NCBI GenBank assembly: GCA_030536685.1
Contig: JAUNPP010000002.1
Coordinates: 1-64,000, forward strand
Length of the DNA: 64,000 nucleotides
Direction: 5' to 3'
From: Lachnospiraceae bacterium
GTDB lineage: Bacteria; Bacillota; Clostridia; Lachnospirales; Lachnospiraceae
Of this stretch, positions 26,007-33,941 are shown in pieces. The position numbers were made by a program, and so were the translations under genes. How positions within the stretch are numbered: the first letter of the stretch is position 1; each line of letters starts with the position of its first letter. The notes beneath the pieces are model-generated. The model saw nothing but the letters and a program-made list of their open reading frames with translations. It was not told where the DNA came from and did not search any database.

Positions 26007-26035
26007 AATATACCATACTCTCACTTCCATGGCAA
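26007..26035 (-). promoter_or_regulatory. Sigma-A promoter of the CBASS operon
   Basis: On the minus strand TTGCCA (26030-26035) and TATATT (26007-26012) are separated by exactly 17 bases. The predicted start, near 26000, falls inside the CIRCE element. Confidence 0.8.
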
Positions 26036-26099
26036 TCGAATTTTTACCATTTTTGTAACATAATATCCTATGTTTTTTTTGCGAATTCTATCACTGAAA

Positions 26100-26520
26100 A
26101 CGATATGTTATATAAGGGTAGCTCTACCCTTTCACCGTACTTTGACAGTTAAATATTCAATACTTCAAAACATCATTTACACGGAGCCTGAAAACTATCG
26201 CCGTGACCGGGAAAGGAGGAACGTTTTATACGCAGCGACATAAAATAGGGGATCTAAGGGAACAAGGCACGTTCCTGAGCTGAGATGTGCAAATGGGATA
26301 ATGATACTTCCGCAAGCATGAGAGCGGCGGCGTTGCGAGCCGAACCAACTGGTTATGACACCTTTTGCCAAAGGACTTTGAAGTATGCCCTTCTTCTTGA
26401 TTCAGGGCAAGAGAAAAATAGAATTGAAAACTTGAAATACAACCGTAAACAAACTCAATCAGTTCCAGCTGATTTGAATGCCTCACGGTATAATAGAGAC
26501 ACTTTTGATTAAAAAACGGG
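26100..26520. other. Unexplained GC-richer, gene-free segment; possible structured RNA or element remnant
   Basis: This part differs from its AT-rich surroundings and has no convincing reading frame. It shows pairing segments, for example GGAACGT at 26218-26224 with ACGTTCC at 26269-26275, and ACGG/CCGT around 26181-26204. A TATAAT-like box lies near 26488. I compared it by eye with riboswitches, tmRNA, RNase P RNA and group II intron domain V and saw no match. Confidence 0.35.
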
Positions 26521-26638
26521 AATTTTGAAGGAATTTCTACTTGATAAGGCTACTTTTTCTTATGAAAGAGCCTCTTGAACATAGCAAACGGGATGAAACT
26601 GTTGAAATTTCTCAAAAAAAGCCCCAAAAATAAAAGAA

Positions 26639-27664
26639 TTACCCAAAAACGAGAGGGTAAATTTGTACAATATTTTTTTGTGTTTCTTCTTGACCGTGAG
26701 GGTATAAAGAAAAATAAATGGGAAGTCGTCCAATAAAAACTCCGCTGGTAAACATGGAAACCACATAAAATCCCGTTGCTATAATGGACATATTTGTACT
26801 CATATTAATAATCGGATTGTCTGCCTTTTTAATATATTTCAATCCAATCAATGAAAGAATTGCCGGAATTGAATAAACTAAGACTCTCAAAAAGTTTGTT
26901 CCATCATCCTGCCATTCTTTCCAATCACTTACTACATTTTGATACTGTGTCTCTTGCAACATAGTATCCAGAATAGTGGTAAACTGACCAATAGAGAAAA
27001 CTATAGCAATTGTTGCAAAAATAAAAAGAATTGTCTTTTTATTCCATGCACCACCCTGAACAATAAACATAAATGGCAGCACCAGTAATGCTGTTCCATG
27101 TACCGTTGATGCAAGCAAAACCATCAGAATAGCAGGCGCGTATTTTTTCTTTAATATAAATGGGCAGGCTGCAAAAGTAATAGTAACCGCTAAAAACTGA
27201 CGGATTCCGTTAAACATCCATGAAATGTAATCTGTAGATATTAGAAAAAGAAAAATACTAAGCACATATCGTGTAGAATATTTCCGATAAATCTTTACTA
27301 AAAGAATTCCCTGAAGCGCTGCAATTATCAAAAAATATAATTCTACCTCATTTCCGATAATTGTTTTAATCAAGGCTGAAAATGCATAAAATCCCCTATC
27401 CTTTTTTACTCCATCCATATATGGAAAAAATCCGCTTATCGATTCCGGCATTTCATTAAACGCTCTTGTGTACGCTGCCGTATCACCTATGTATTGTCTC
27501 ACAGAACAGAGATATAAAAGCGGGATGATGGCAAGAATAGCCCACCACCAGGTATATCTATAAACTTTTTCTCCACATACAGTTTCCGATTGTTCAGCTC
27601 TCACCATATTTGATAATATAGCAAATACGGCAATCCAAATTATAATCCAATAGTACTCTGACAT
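26639..27664 (-). pseudogene. EpsG-type polymerase, 3'-truncated copy
   Basis: This protein is a paralogue of the polymerase at 2841-3944 through most of its length: SVRQYIGDTAAYTRAF, DYISWMFNGIRQFLAVTI, QDDGTNFLRVLVYSIPAI, GRLPIYFSLY. After FSLY (about base 26702) the homology stops, and 23 unrelated residues (PHGQEETQKNIVQ...) lead to a stop. The intact copy continues for about 45 residues with two more hydrophobic segments. The 3' end was therefore replaced by foreign sequence. The 5' end is normal, with a GAGGATGGAG ribosome site. Whether the shortened protein still works is unknown. Confidence 0.75.
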
Positions 27665-28230
27665 ACTCCATCCTCTTTTTTATTTTAATATACGTCAATT
27701 TAATGCTACTCTGACTCAGTATTCTATCATGTTTTTAGAATTTTTTCCAGTATCATTTCCATTCTTAAATCTTATAAAATTTATACGTTATAACAGTTTT
27801 TTAAATAATTTTTGAACAATTTCATTGTATTTACAACATAAAAGCACATTCCAAAAAAACAATATTCTTTGCTTTTTAACTTTTTAATCTTTTCCCGTTT
27901 ATTTCAATGTGCATTTCCTACAAATTCCGACTTGCAATTTTGTTATTTTTCCCTATATTTCAAAAAGTGTCCGTTCTCATTGCCGATGCTTTTTAGAGTT
28001 GACGAGAACGGCACTTGAATTAGAAATATATTATTTAGTTCATAGTTCCATTCTATGTCACGATCAAATCCAAACATACGAGCTGCATCTTCCTGAACAG
28101 ATAAAATTCTCTGACAATCTAAGAAAAACGATATAGAAGTTCATTCCATACAAAACGGATTTTTTACTCATGAAATTTCTTTTATTATATAGAATATTAT
28201 ATTTTTAGTCAATATCTTTTTTTCAAAACA
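27665..28230. other. AT-rich gene-free stretch
   Basis: No supported gene is visible. An 8-bp inverted repeat (CCGTTCTC at 27971-27978, GAGAACGG at 28004-28011) with flanking partial pairing is the only clear structure. The region is probably the leader of the truncated polymerase gene plus decayed sequence. Confidence 0.45.
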
Positions 28231-28275
28231 CAAACACCGCCAAACTGCAGGTTTCCCTGCGCATTCAGCGGTATT
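28231..28275 (-). terminator. Terminator of the sigma/anti-sigma operon
   Basis: On the minus strand an outer ACCGC/GCGGT stem encloses GCAGG/CCTGC and is followed by GTTTGTGTTTT, just after the secreted-protein gene. Confidence 0.65.
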
Positions 28276-28290
28276 TTAAACAGTACTATA

Positions 28291-28818
28291 TTACCTGAAG
28301 GTTAATCCTTCTGTTATATTATTTCTTGTTTCAGTATAACTATCATTTTTGATATAATGTGTCGCAGACATACGATAAGTTCTGCCAAATACGCCATCAC
28401 ATGTAAAAGCGCCCATATAACCACTATCATTAGTTGTATATTTGTCACCTACAGTAATTATTGTATACCATATCTTAAGAGCTCCCTGATACTGCAATTT
28501 AATATTTTTTACTCCAATCCGATCAACTACTTTTGTGTATGTAGTCGAATAATTTCCAACCAGTTTTCCGCCAGCCTGAGATAAATTAATTACACCTGTC
28601 ATACTAGCACGTGCTTTCCCATCCACATTATAAATTCCATCTACAGATTGAATGGAATCCTCAACAGATATAGATGAGTTTTCATTGACAACCAGTGAAT
28701 CTACTTCTTTACTGCCTGATTCCACATCATTTGCTGCATATGCTGTAGAATTCAACCCTACTACTAATACCAGTACCAAAAATAATATTTTTCTTCCGTT
28801 TTTCATTTTATTTTTCAT
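28291..28818 (-). CDS. Small secreted protein of unknown function
   Basis: This 175-residue protein has a clear signal peptide: basic MKNKMKNGRK, a hydrophobic run ending in NSTAYA and a likely cleavage before AND. The mature part is a possible beta-rich domain (GKLVGNYSTTYTKVVDRIGV; LKIWYTIITVGDKYTTND; GAFTCDGVFGRTYRMS). It faintly resembles small secreted Lachnospiraceae proteins (DUF6147-type), but I am not sure. Its start overlaps the DUF4367 gene by 11 bases, so it is the third gene of the sigma/anti-sigma operon and may be its output. Confidence 0.7.
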   Translation of the reverse strand: MKNKMKNGRKILFLVLVLVVGLNSTAYAANDVESGSKEVDSLVVNENSSISVEDSIQSVDGIYNVDGKARASMTGVINLSQAGGKLVGNYSTTYTKVVDRIGVKNIKLQYQGALKIWYTIITVGDKYTTNDSGYMGAFTCDGVFGRTYRMSATHYIKNDSYTETRNNITEGLTFR

Positions 28819-29641
28819 ATTTTACCAATCCTTTCAATATAGTCTTTGTAACCGCTTCATTTAAATTCACATCAAGTATATACCACCAATCATGATATTC
28901 AAATCCAGCTACACAGCCATCATTGTTTACACATACAGTAGCAATAACACCATCAATACATTGAACCTTTTGTCCCTCACTTAACTCTGTGCCAGTTAGT
29001 CCTGCAATATTATTATGGGTTCTCTCATAAATTCTAAGATTAATGCTATCTTCTTTATTCTTTCTACTTCGATATCTCCATAAATAAGCCTTAGATGCAT
29101 TTACATTCACAGAAGATATCTTCTCCAACTCCATCCCCTCCGGCACCCAGGAGCACACCAGAAAGTCCTCCCCAAACGCCTTCGCAAAGTCTTCCTCATC
29201 AGTGAACACCATTGAGTCGCAGCTCTGATAACTGCTGCTTTCATCGTTTGATTCGTCCACCCCTGGCCGGATTGTGAACTGATTCGTCCATCGGCTTATC
29301 ATATGGAAGATGCTTTCATCAGCTACTGCGTGAGATGTAAAATTGACTGCCATAATGAAAATCAGCATAACAGCTGCTGTCTGTGCCAGATGCCGGCAGC
29401 ATCTCTTTTTCTGTTGTTGTTTATGTTTTCTGCTTTTCGCCTCCAATCTTTGATTAAACTTTGCATGTTCTTCTTCAAGCCTTTTTTCATCACACTGCTT
29501 TTCCAGCTCCAGCATTTTTACCAGAGTTTCCACCTTCTCCTGCGAAAAATCGTTTATTCTCCGATCGAAGGTTTCTTCCTGCAGCCGATGCTTTAAAACT
29601 TCAAGAAATTCATCGTCATGCCTGTTTGGTATTTTACTCAT
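28808..29641 (-). CDS. DUF4367 membrane protein, probable anti-sigma factor
   Basis: This is a 277-residue protein. The first 100 residues are charged and cytosolic (EVLKHRLQEETFDRRI, with lysine/arginine runs). One membrane helix follows near residues 88-105 (TAAVMLIFIMAVNFTSHAVA). The extracytoplasmic part has the DUF4367 pattern (WVPEGMELEKISSVNV; INLRIYERT; WWYILDVNLNEAVTKTILKGL). Proteins of this design sit next to ECF-like sigma factors and hold them at the membrane. Here the gene overlaps the sigma gene by 4 bases (ATGA). Confidence 0.78.
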   Translation of the reverse strand: MSKIPNRHDDEFLEVLKHRLQEETFDRRINDFSQEKVETLVKMLELEKQCDEKRLEEEHAKFNQRLEAKSRKHKQQQKKRCCRHLAQTAAVMLIFIMAVNFTSHAVADESIFHMISRWTNQFTIRPGVDESNDESSSYQSCDSMVFTDEEDFAKAFGEDFLVCSWVPEGMELEKISSVNVNASKAYLWRYRSRKNKEDSINLRIYERTHNNIAGLTGTELSEGQKVQCIDGVIATVCVNNDGCVAGFEYHDWWYILDVNLNEAVTKTILKGLVKYEK

Positions 29642-29967
29642 TCATTTTCCTCATACTGTTCGATAATGCTTTTCATTGCAGAGGGATCAACGATATCCGG
29701 CAGATCATACTTTTCATGGATATCTTCACCCCGTTCCCAGCTGCTGTAGACCTCTTTCAGAATCAGGTATCTTGCAGTACGTATCATCCAGTTTCCTGTT
29801 TCAGGTTCACCTTTCAGTTTATCAGAACGTTCATATGCCCGAAGCAGAGTCTCTTTTGTAATCTCTTCTGCCAGGGATGAACTTGAGGTTATCTGATAAA
29901 CATATACGTACAGCAATCTGTAATATTGATTACTCCACTTTTTCATTAATCTGGATCTTATTCTCAC
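29638..29967 (-). CDS. ECF sigma-like protein with region 2 only
   Basis: This protein of about 109 residues matches sigma region 2: NQYYRLLYVYVYQI, SSLAEEITKETLLRAYER and GNWMIRTARYLILKEVY. It ends after EQYEENE where the linker to region 4 would begin, so the -35-binding HTH is absent. The GTG start is favoured by GAGGTG 6 bases upstream; a GTG three codons earlier is also possible. The tight overlap with the anti-sigma gene suggests that the short form is normal here rather than a recent break. Confidence 0.7.
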   Translation of the reverse strand: MRIRSRLMKKWSNQYYRLLYVYVYQITSSSSLAEEITKETLLRAYERSDKLKGEPETGNWMIRTARYLILKEVYSSWERGEDIHEKYDLPDIVDPSAMKSIIEQYEENE

Positions 29968-30183
29968 GTAACACACCTCATATTCATTCTATCACACTTA
30001 CCAATCATCTATTCTGTGATTCTATTCTGTGTTTCCATTATCTGTTCTATTATCTGTTTCCATTATCCATTTCCATTTGGTAAAACAATTGTACCACTTT
30101 CAGCGCCAATTTTCCACAACATTTCTAATCCAATCAAAGTAAACGCATGATTTTCTATCTTCCGTCAGAAGAAAAAAACCACA

Positions 30184-30324
30184 GTTTCTAAAACATATGC
30201 CATTTACAGTATCGAAGGGCTTGGAGCCAATGTAAATGTAATGCGTCATATCAGCGTCAATCTGTTAAAACAGGAAAAAGCTGTAAGATGGGAATTTTTT
30301 TGTAAAAAACAGCAAAACAGATAA
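30184..30324 (+). pseudogene. Transposase C-terminal remnant (ISAs1/IS4-like)
   Basis: The open frame reads KTYAIYSIEGLGANVNVMRH, then ISVNLLKQEKAVR, ending at TAA. The xNVxRHISxNLLKQEK pattern resembles the C-terminus of ISAs1/IS4-type transposases. No upstream part, start codon or terminal repeats are visible, so only a decayed fragment remains. The flanks (29977-30183 and 30325-30580) show no other gene. Confidence 0.5.
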
Positions 30325-30580
30325 AAGAAAAAACTGCGGCGGCGGAATTACAGTACGATCCTGTGAAAGGAACCATAGGGAGCGCGTCCCCGAACAGGAT
30401 TGTACTGTAATGGAGCCTTCACACGTTTATTCAATAAAACGCAATTAAAATCATGCATTTACCGTTCTAATCCAATTGCTTTCATGACAGTAGAAAGCTT
30501 CAAAACCCAGGAGAGGCATCTTCCGCAACAGATACCTCTCCTGGGTTTCGCCCTCGTACACCTGGTATGCACAGAGAATT

Positions 30581-30766
30581 TTAAAGTGTCTGCTCCTGAT
30601 CGCCGAAGTTTTCTTCGACAATTCGCCGGAGCTTTTCTGCCTCCTGCTTATCAGGCAGATCCTGCATGGTCGTAAAAGTACGAAGTGCTTTCTTTAAAGC
30701 GTCTTTTTCGCGTTCCACGCCCTTTGTTGTACTTCTTTTTTTCTGTTTGTCTGATATAGTTTTCAT
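30581..30766 (-). CDS. Small charged hypothetical protein
   Basis: This 61-residue protein is highly charged and probably helical (KGVEREKDALKKALRTFTTM; KQEAEKLRRIVEENFGDQEQ). It has no membrane segment and no motif I recognise. GAGAGGTG precedes the ATG closely. It lies between the transposase remnant and a secreted-protein gene. It could be a chance frame. Confidence 0.4.
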   Translation of the reverse strand: MKTISDKQKKRSTTKGVEREKDALKKALRTFTTMQDLPDKQEAEKLRRIVEENFGDQEQTL

Positions 30767-30825
30767 TTCACCTCTCGCCGGCTCCTTACATATGGATTTT
30801 CTGTCTGATTGTTTACAAACAGCAT

Positions 30826-30859
30826 TTTAATGATACATTTTATTTAATGATACATTTTA
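30826..30859. repeat. Tandem 17-bp direct repeat
   Basis: TTAATGATACATTTTAT occurs twice in a row next to the stop codon of the secreted-protein gene. Confidence 0.7.
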
Positions 30860-31318
30860 TCTGGAACAGAACACGGTACCTTTAAATGTGATAATACTCA
30901 TCCCGGGATTGATGAAAAATACCCGGTAATATCCATTACTCGGAACCCTCAGTGCAACAGAAAATGTGCCTGTACGGGTCACGCCGTATTTTCTACCGTC
31001 TGAATTTCTCTCGATTCCAAGCTTCATTGTTCCTTTACCGCTTACAGCGAACTGAACAATATCATTCTTTTTCATATAAATCAGAGTAGACGAAATACGG
31101 CTGCTGGGCAGCATGGAAATTCCTCCTGTAAAATACAGCTTCTTATACACAGTAGATGCCTGTGCTTCCATACTTCCGATCTGGCCTCCCGTAAGCTCCG
31201 CAAACGGCATAAGCGGGGAGTTCAGCATCACAAGTACCATAAGAAACAACATACATTTTTTTAACTTTCCATTTTTTCTTTTCGTAGCCATACAATTCAT
31301 CAGAATACCTCTTTTCAA
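30857..31318 (-). CDS. Secreted protein of unknown function behind a G-tract promoter
   Basis: This protein of up to 153 residues has a signal-peptide-like N-terminus: basic MATKRKNGKLKK, hydrophobic CMLFLMVLVMLNSPLMPFA, and a possible cut near MEAQAS. The start may be any of the first three methionines. The mature part, about 100 residues, reads like a small beta domain (KLYFTGGISMLPSS; YMKKNDIVQFAVSGKGTMKL; GYYRVFFINPG). I do not recognise the family. The promoter upstream contains nine consecutive G residues in its spacer and overlaps a 34-base palindrome, so expression may switch by tract-length change. Confidence 0.65.
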   Translation of the reverse strand: MKRGILMNCMATKRKNGKLKKCMLFLMVLVMLNSPLMPFAELTGGQIGSMEAQASTVYKKLYFTGGISMLPSSRISSTLIYMKKNDIVQFAVSGKGTMKLGIERNSDGRKYGVTRTGTFSVALRVPSNGYYRVFFINPGMSIITFKGTVFCSR

Positions 31319-31347
31319 AATTTTATATCCCGATGTCCACGGCCTCC

Positions 31348-31376
31348 ATTATACCCCCCCCCGGGTATTTTGTCTA
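31348..31376 (-). promoter_or_regulatory. Promoter with a G9 homopolymer in its spacer
   Basis: On the minus strand TAGACA (31371-31376) and TATAAT (31348-31353) are separated by exactly 17 bases, nine of which are a run of G (C on the plus strand, 31354-31362). A change in run length would move the spacing away from optimum. Confidence 0.65.
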
Positions 31377-31397
31377 TAAATATATAGACAAAATACC
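31364..31397. repeat. Perfect 34-base palindrome overlapping the -35
   Basis: Fifteen-base arms (GGTATTTTGTCTATA and its complement) pair perfectly around a 4-base loop. The -35 of the G9 promoter lies within the left arm, so it could be an operator or an upstream terminator-like hairpin. Confidence 0.85.
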
Positions 31398-31517
31398 TTG
31401 TAAAATCCAAAAAGGGCCTGGTATTTGTAATATAATTTCTCCGGGAAACCTTTTTTGTTTCCTGAAAGACTTATACCACAAACCCAGGCGCCAGCCGGAT
31501 ATGATTTTCCGTCTTAT

Positions 31518-33428
31518 TTAGTTTCCTGAACCGTTATCTACCACATAGGTATCTACCAGTTCTTTTACCTTTTCTTTGATTCCGTCTCCGTCCTCATAAG
31601 CTGCCGCCAGCAGTTTTTCAAGGCTCGGAAAGAAAGTTTCTTCATCCAGCTCAATTGGATGACCAATATGTATCATCTGATTCGGTGTATCCTGCATTCC
31701 TTCTTCTTTCATAAGAAGCTCCTCATACAGCTTTTCACCGGGTCTTAAACCGGTAATTTTAATATCGATATCTTCTCCCAGTTTCAGGCCGGCCAGGCGA
31801 ATCAGATTCTTCGCCAGATCATAGATTTTTACCGGGTCGCCCATATCCAGTACAAATATTTCTCCGCCCTTTGCATAGGCTCCGGCCTGCAGCACCAATG
31901 ATACGGCTTCCGGTATCAGCATAAAATAGCGGATGATATCCGGGTGCGTTACCGTGACAGGGCCGCCTTCCTGAATCTGCTTTTTAAACAGAGGAATGAC
32001 GCTGCCGTTGCTACCAAGCACGTTGCCGAAGCGGACGGCTACATATTCCGTCTCAGAATGGCGGTTATAGGTCTGAATGATCATTTCACATAAACGTTTT
32101 GTAGCGCCCATGATGTTGGTCGGATTCACTGCCTTGTCCGTTGAGATCAGGACAAAACGCTTTACCTTCCATTTATCCGCCAGACGTACCATATTGTAGG
32201 TACCTCCTACGTTATTCTTGATTGCCTCATTCGGGCTGTCTTCCATCAGCGGCACATGCTTGTGTGCTGCGGCATGATAGATGATATCAGGGCGATACTG
32301 CTCAAATAACTCATTCATGCGGTGATAATCCCGCACAGATGCAATCCGCACCTGCAGATCCAGCTCAGGATATTTTTTCTTTAATTCCTGCTGGATATCA
32401 TAGGCATTATTCTCATAGATATCCACAATCACCAGACGCCTGATCGGATGCGATGCCAGCTGTCTGCACAATTCACTTCCGATCGAGCCGCCTCCTCCGG
32501 TGACCATCACGGTTTTATCGTTAACATAGTCAATGATCGATTCAATGTCCAGTTCAATCGGATCTCTGCCCAGCAAATCTTCAATCTCGACCCTTCTTAA
32601 CTGGGACATGCTGACCTCGCCCTTGATGATCTGATAAAGTCCGGGAACCGTCAGAAGCTCGCAGTCTGTCTGCTTGCAGATTTCCAGAACACGGCTGATC
32701 TCGGAGCGCTTTGTAGAAGGCATGGCAACAATAATCTGGTCGATTTTGTACTTTTTTGCCATCTCACAGATCCTGGTTCGGTTTCCTACGATCCGCACAT
32801 CCTGCACATAGCGTCCAAGCTTTCCGGGATCGTCATCGATTACACAGCAGACCTGACGATTCAGATAATTACTGTTGCGGATTTCTTTGATCAGCATAAT
32901 ACAGGCCTGACCGCCGCCAACGATCATAATATTCTTCTTTTTCATCAGAGCAGGATCATTCTTCATCTCCTCTTCCATTTCCTCAGGAATCCGCTTTTTA
33001 GCGTACAGACGAAGCATGCGGTATCCCAGGCGGGAAGCGGTTGTAAGTCCCGCAAGAATAACATTGTTAAGCAGATAATAACTGCGCGGAACCGGCATCT
33101 TCAGCAGGTGCATACCCACAAACTGAATCACCATAGCACAGCAACAGGATACTGCAATATTCATACATTCCCTGTAGCCTGCATATTCCCACAAACTATG
33201 GTAGATTCGAAACACATAGTACAGCAGTAAAACAACAACAATATGAAACGGCATATACCTCAGATAAGATGTCAAAAACTCCGGCTCAATCTTCTGTGAT
33301 ATCATATCAAAACGCAAAGCCAGTGCAGCATAACCAGAAAAGGCCACGCAAATAACATCCAACAGCATCAAAAGAACCATACGGCTTTGTTTTACAGGAT
33401 TCTCATAAATTTTCTTAATAACGTCCAT
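31518..33428 (-). CDS. Membrane-bound nucleotide-sugar 4,6-dehydratase (CapD/PglF type)
   Basis: This protein has 636 residues from MDVIKKIYEN; GGGGGAG lies 6 bases upstream of that ATG. Four membrane helices at about residues 10-130 precede a first Rossmann-type domain (NIMIVGGGQACIML) and the catalytic SDR domain (VMVTGGGGSIGSEL). The active-site region STDKAVNPTNIMGATKR has methionine where ordinary SDR enzymes have tyrosine, as in PglF/WbpM. It should convert UDP-GlcNAc to the 4-keto-6-deoxy sugar that starts bacillosamine- or QuiNAc-type sugars of the polysaccharide. It follows the kinase genes on the same strand after a repeat-rich gap. Confidence 0.9.
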   Translation of the reverse strand: MDVIKKIYENPVKQSRMVLLMLLDVICVAFSGYAALALRFDMISQKIEPEFLTSYLRYMPFHIVVVLLLYYVFRIYHSLWEYAGYRECMNIAVSCCCAMVIQFVGMHLLKMPVPRSYYLLNNVILAGLTTASRLGYRMLRLYAKKRIPEEMEEEMKNDPALMKKKNIMIVGGGQACIMLIKEIRNSNYLNRQVCCVIDDDPGKLGRYVQDVRIVGNRTRICEMAKKYKIDQIIVAMPSTKRSEISRVLEICKQTDCELLTVPGLYQIIKGEVSMSQLRRVEIEDLLGRDPIELDIESIIDYVNDKTVMVTGGGGSIGSELCRQLASHPIRRLVIVDIYENNAYDIQQELKKKYPELDLQVRIASVRDYHRMNELFEQYRPDIIYHAAAHKHVPLMEDSPNEAIKNNVGGTYNMVRLADKWKVKRFVLISTDKAVNPTNIMGATKRLCEMIIQTYNRHSETEYVAVRFGNVLGSNGSVIPLFKKQIQEGGPVTVTHPDIIRYFMLIPEAVSLVLQAGAYAKGGEIFVLDMGDPVKIYDLAKNLIRLAGLKLGEDIDIKITGLRPGEKLYEELLMKEEGMQDTPNQMIHIGHPIELDEETFFPSLEKLLAAAYEDGDGIKEKVKELVDTYVVDNGSGN

Positions 33429-33637
33429 ATCAGTCTCCCCCAGAGACCATCTCACTCCCTCCATTAACAGGACTTTCCCTGCACCTTATGCATTTCCCCC
33501 GAAAATTATGTTAATATTTCGCAGTAATTGCACTATTTTGTCTATTTATCTAAAATCACCTTTTCCACTATAACACACCACCTTCGCCAAATCAAGTCCA
33601 AAACACACCCACAGAAATATTTTTCCCCATCCCCCCA

Positions 33638-33790
33638 CATTGTCCAGCAATTCCATAACAATAAAACACAACACAAAAACACCAAAAAAACTTCCAAAAA
33701 ACTCATTATTCAGCAATTCCACGACAGTAAAACACAAAAAAACACCCCTAAAAACTCATTGTTCAGCAATTCCACGACAGTAAAACACCA
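33638..33790. repeat. Three direct repeats of about 32 bp
   Basis: Copies start at 33638, 33704 and 33757 with the shared core CAGCAATTCCACGACAGTAA in two of them and a slightly diverged first copy. Spacing is 66 and 53 bases. They lead into the large inverted repeat that follows. Confidence 0.75.
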
Positions 33791-33799
33791 AAAAAAACA

Positions 33800-33891
33800 G
33801 CAAGCTGGCTATGATACAAGTCTGCAAGGGGCGTATTGGTGCTGAAAGCACCCCCTAGCCCCGGTCAGACTTCGTATCATAGCCAGCTTGC
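33800..33891. repeat. Dispersed inverted-repeat element, copy 1
   Basis: The arms 33800-33824 and 33866-33891 pair perfectly over 18 bases (GCAAGCTGGCTATGATAC) and again over CAAGTCTG-type inner bases. The 41-base loop has its own GGTGCT/AGCACC hairpin. A diverged second copy lies at 39132-39225. Confidence 0.88.
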
Positions 33892-33941
33892 GTCCCTTGG
33901 ACACTCACTCTGTCCAGGAATTCCTGAACAAACACCCCCCT

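Noticed and set aside
25920-26030. Longer N-terminus of the SAVED effector from the ATG at 26030
   Set aside because: It would lie within the promoter and the CIRCE element and lacks a ribosome site; the GTG at 25919 has AGAGGAG at good spacing.
26226-26512. Short open frames on both strands of the segment upstream of CBASS
   Set aside because: They have no ribosome sites, no recognisable motifs and odd composition; a non-coding explanation fits better.
31364-31397. Invertible promoter flanked by inverted repeats
   Set aside because: The loop between the arms is only 4 bases, too short for an inversion to change anything.
33638-33790. Possible CRISPR array
   Set aside because: There are only three copies with unequal spacing (66 and 53 bases), imperfect identity and A-rich spacers, and no cas genes are near.
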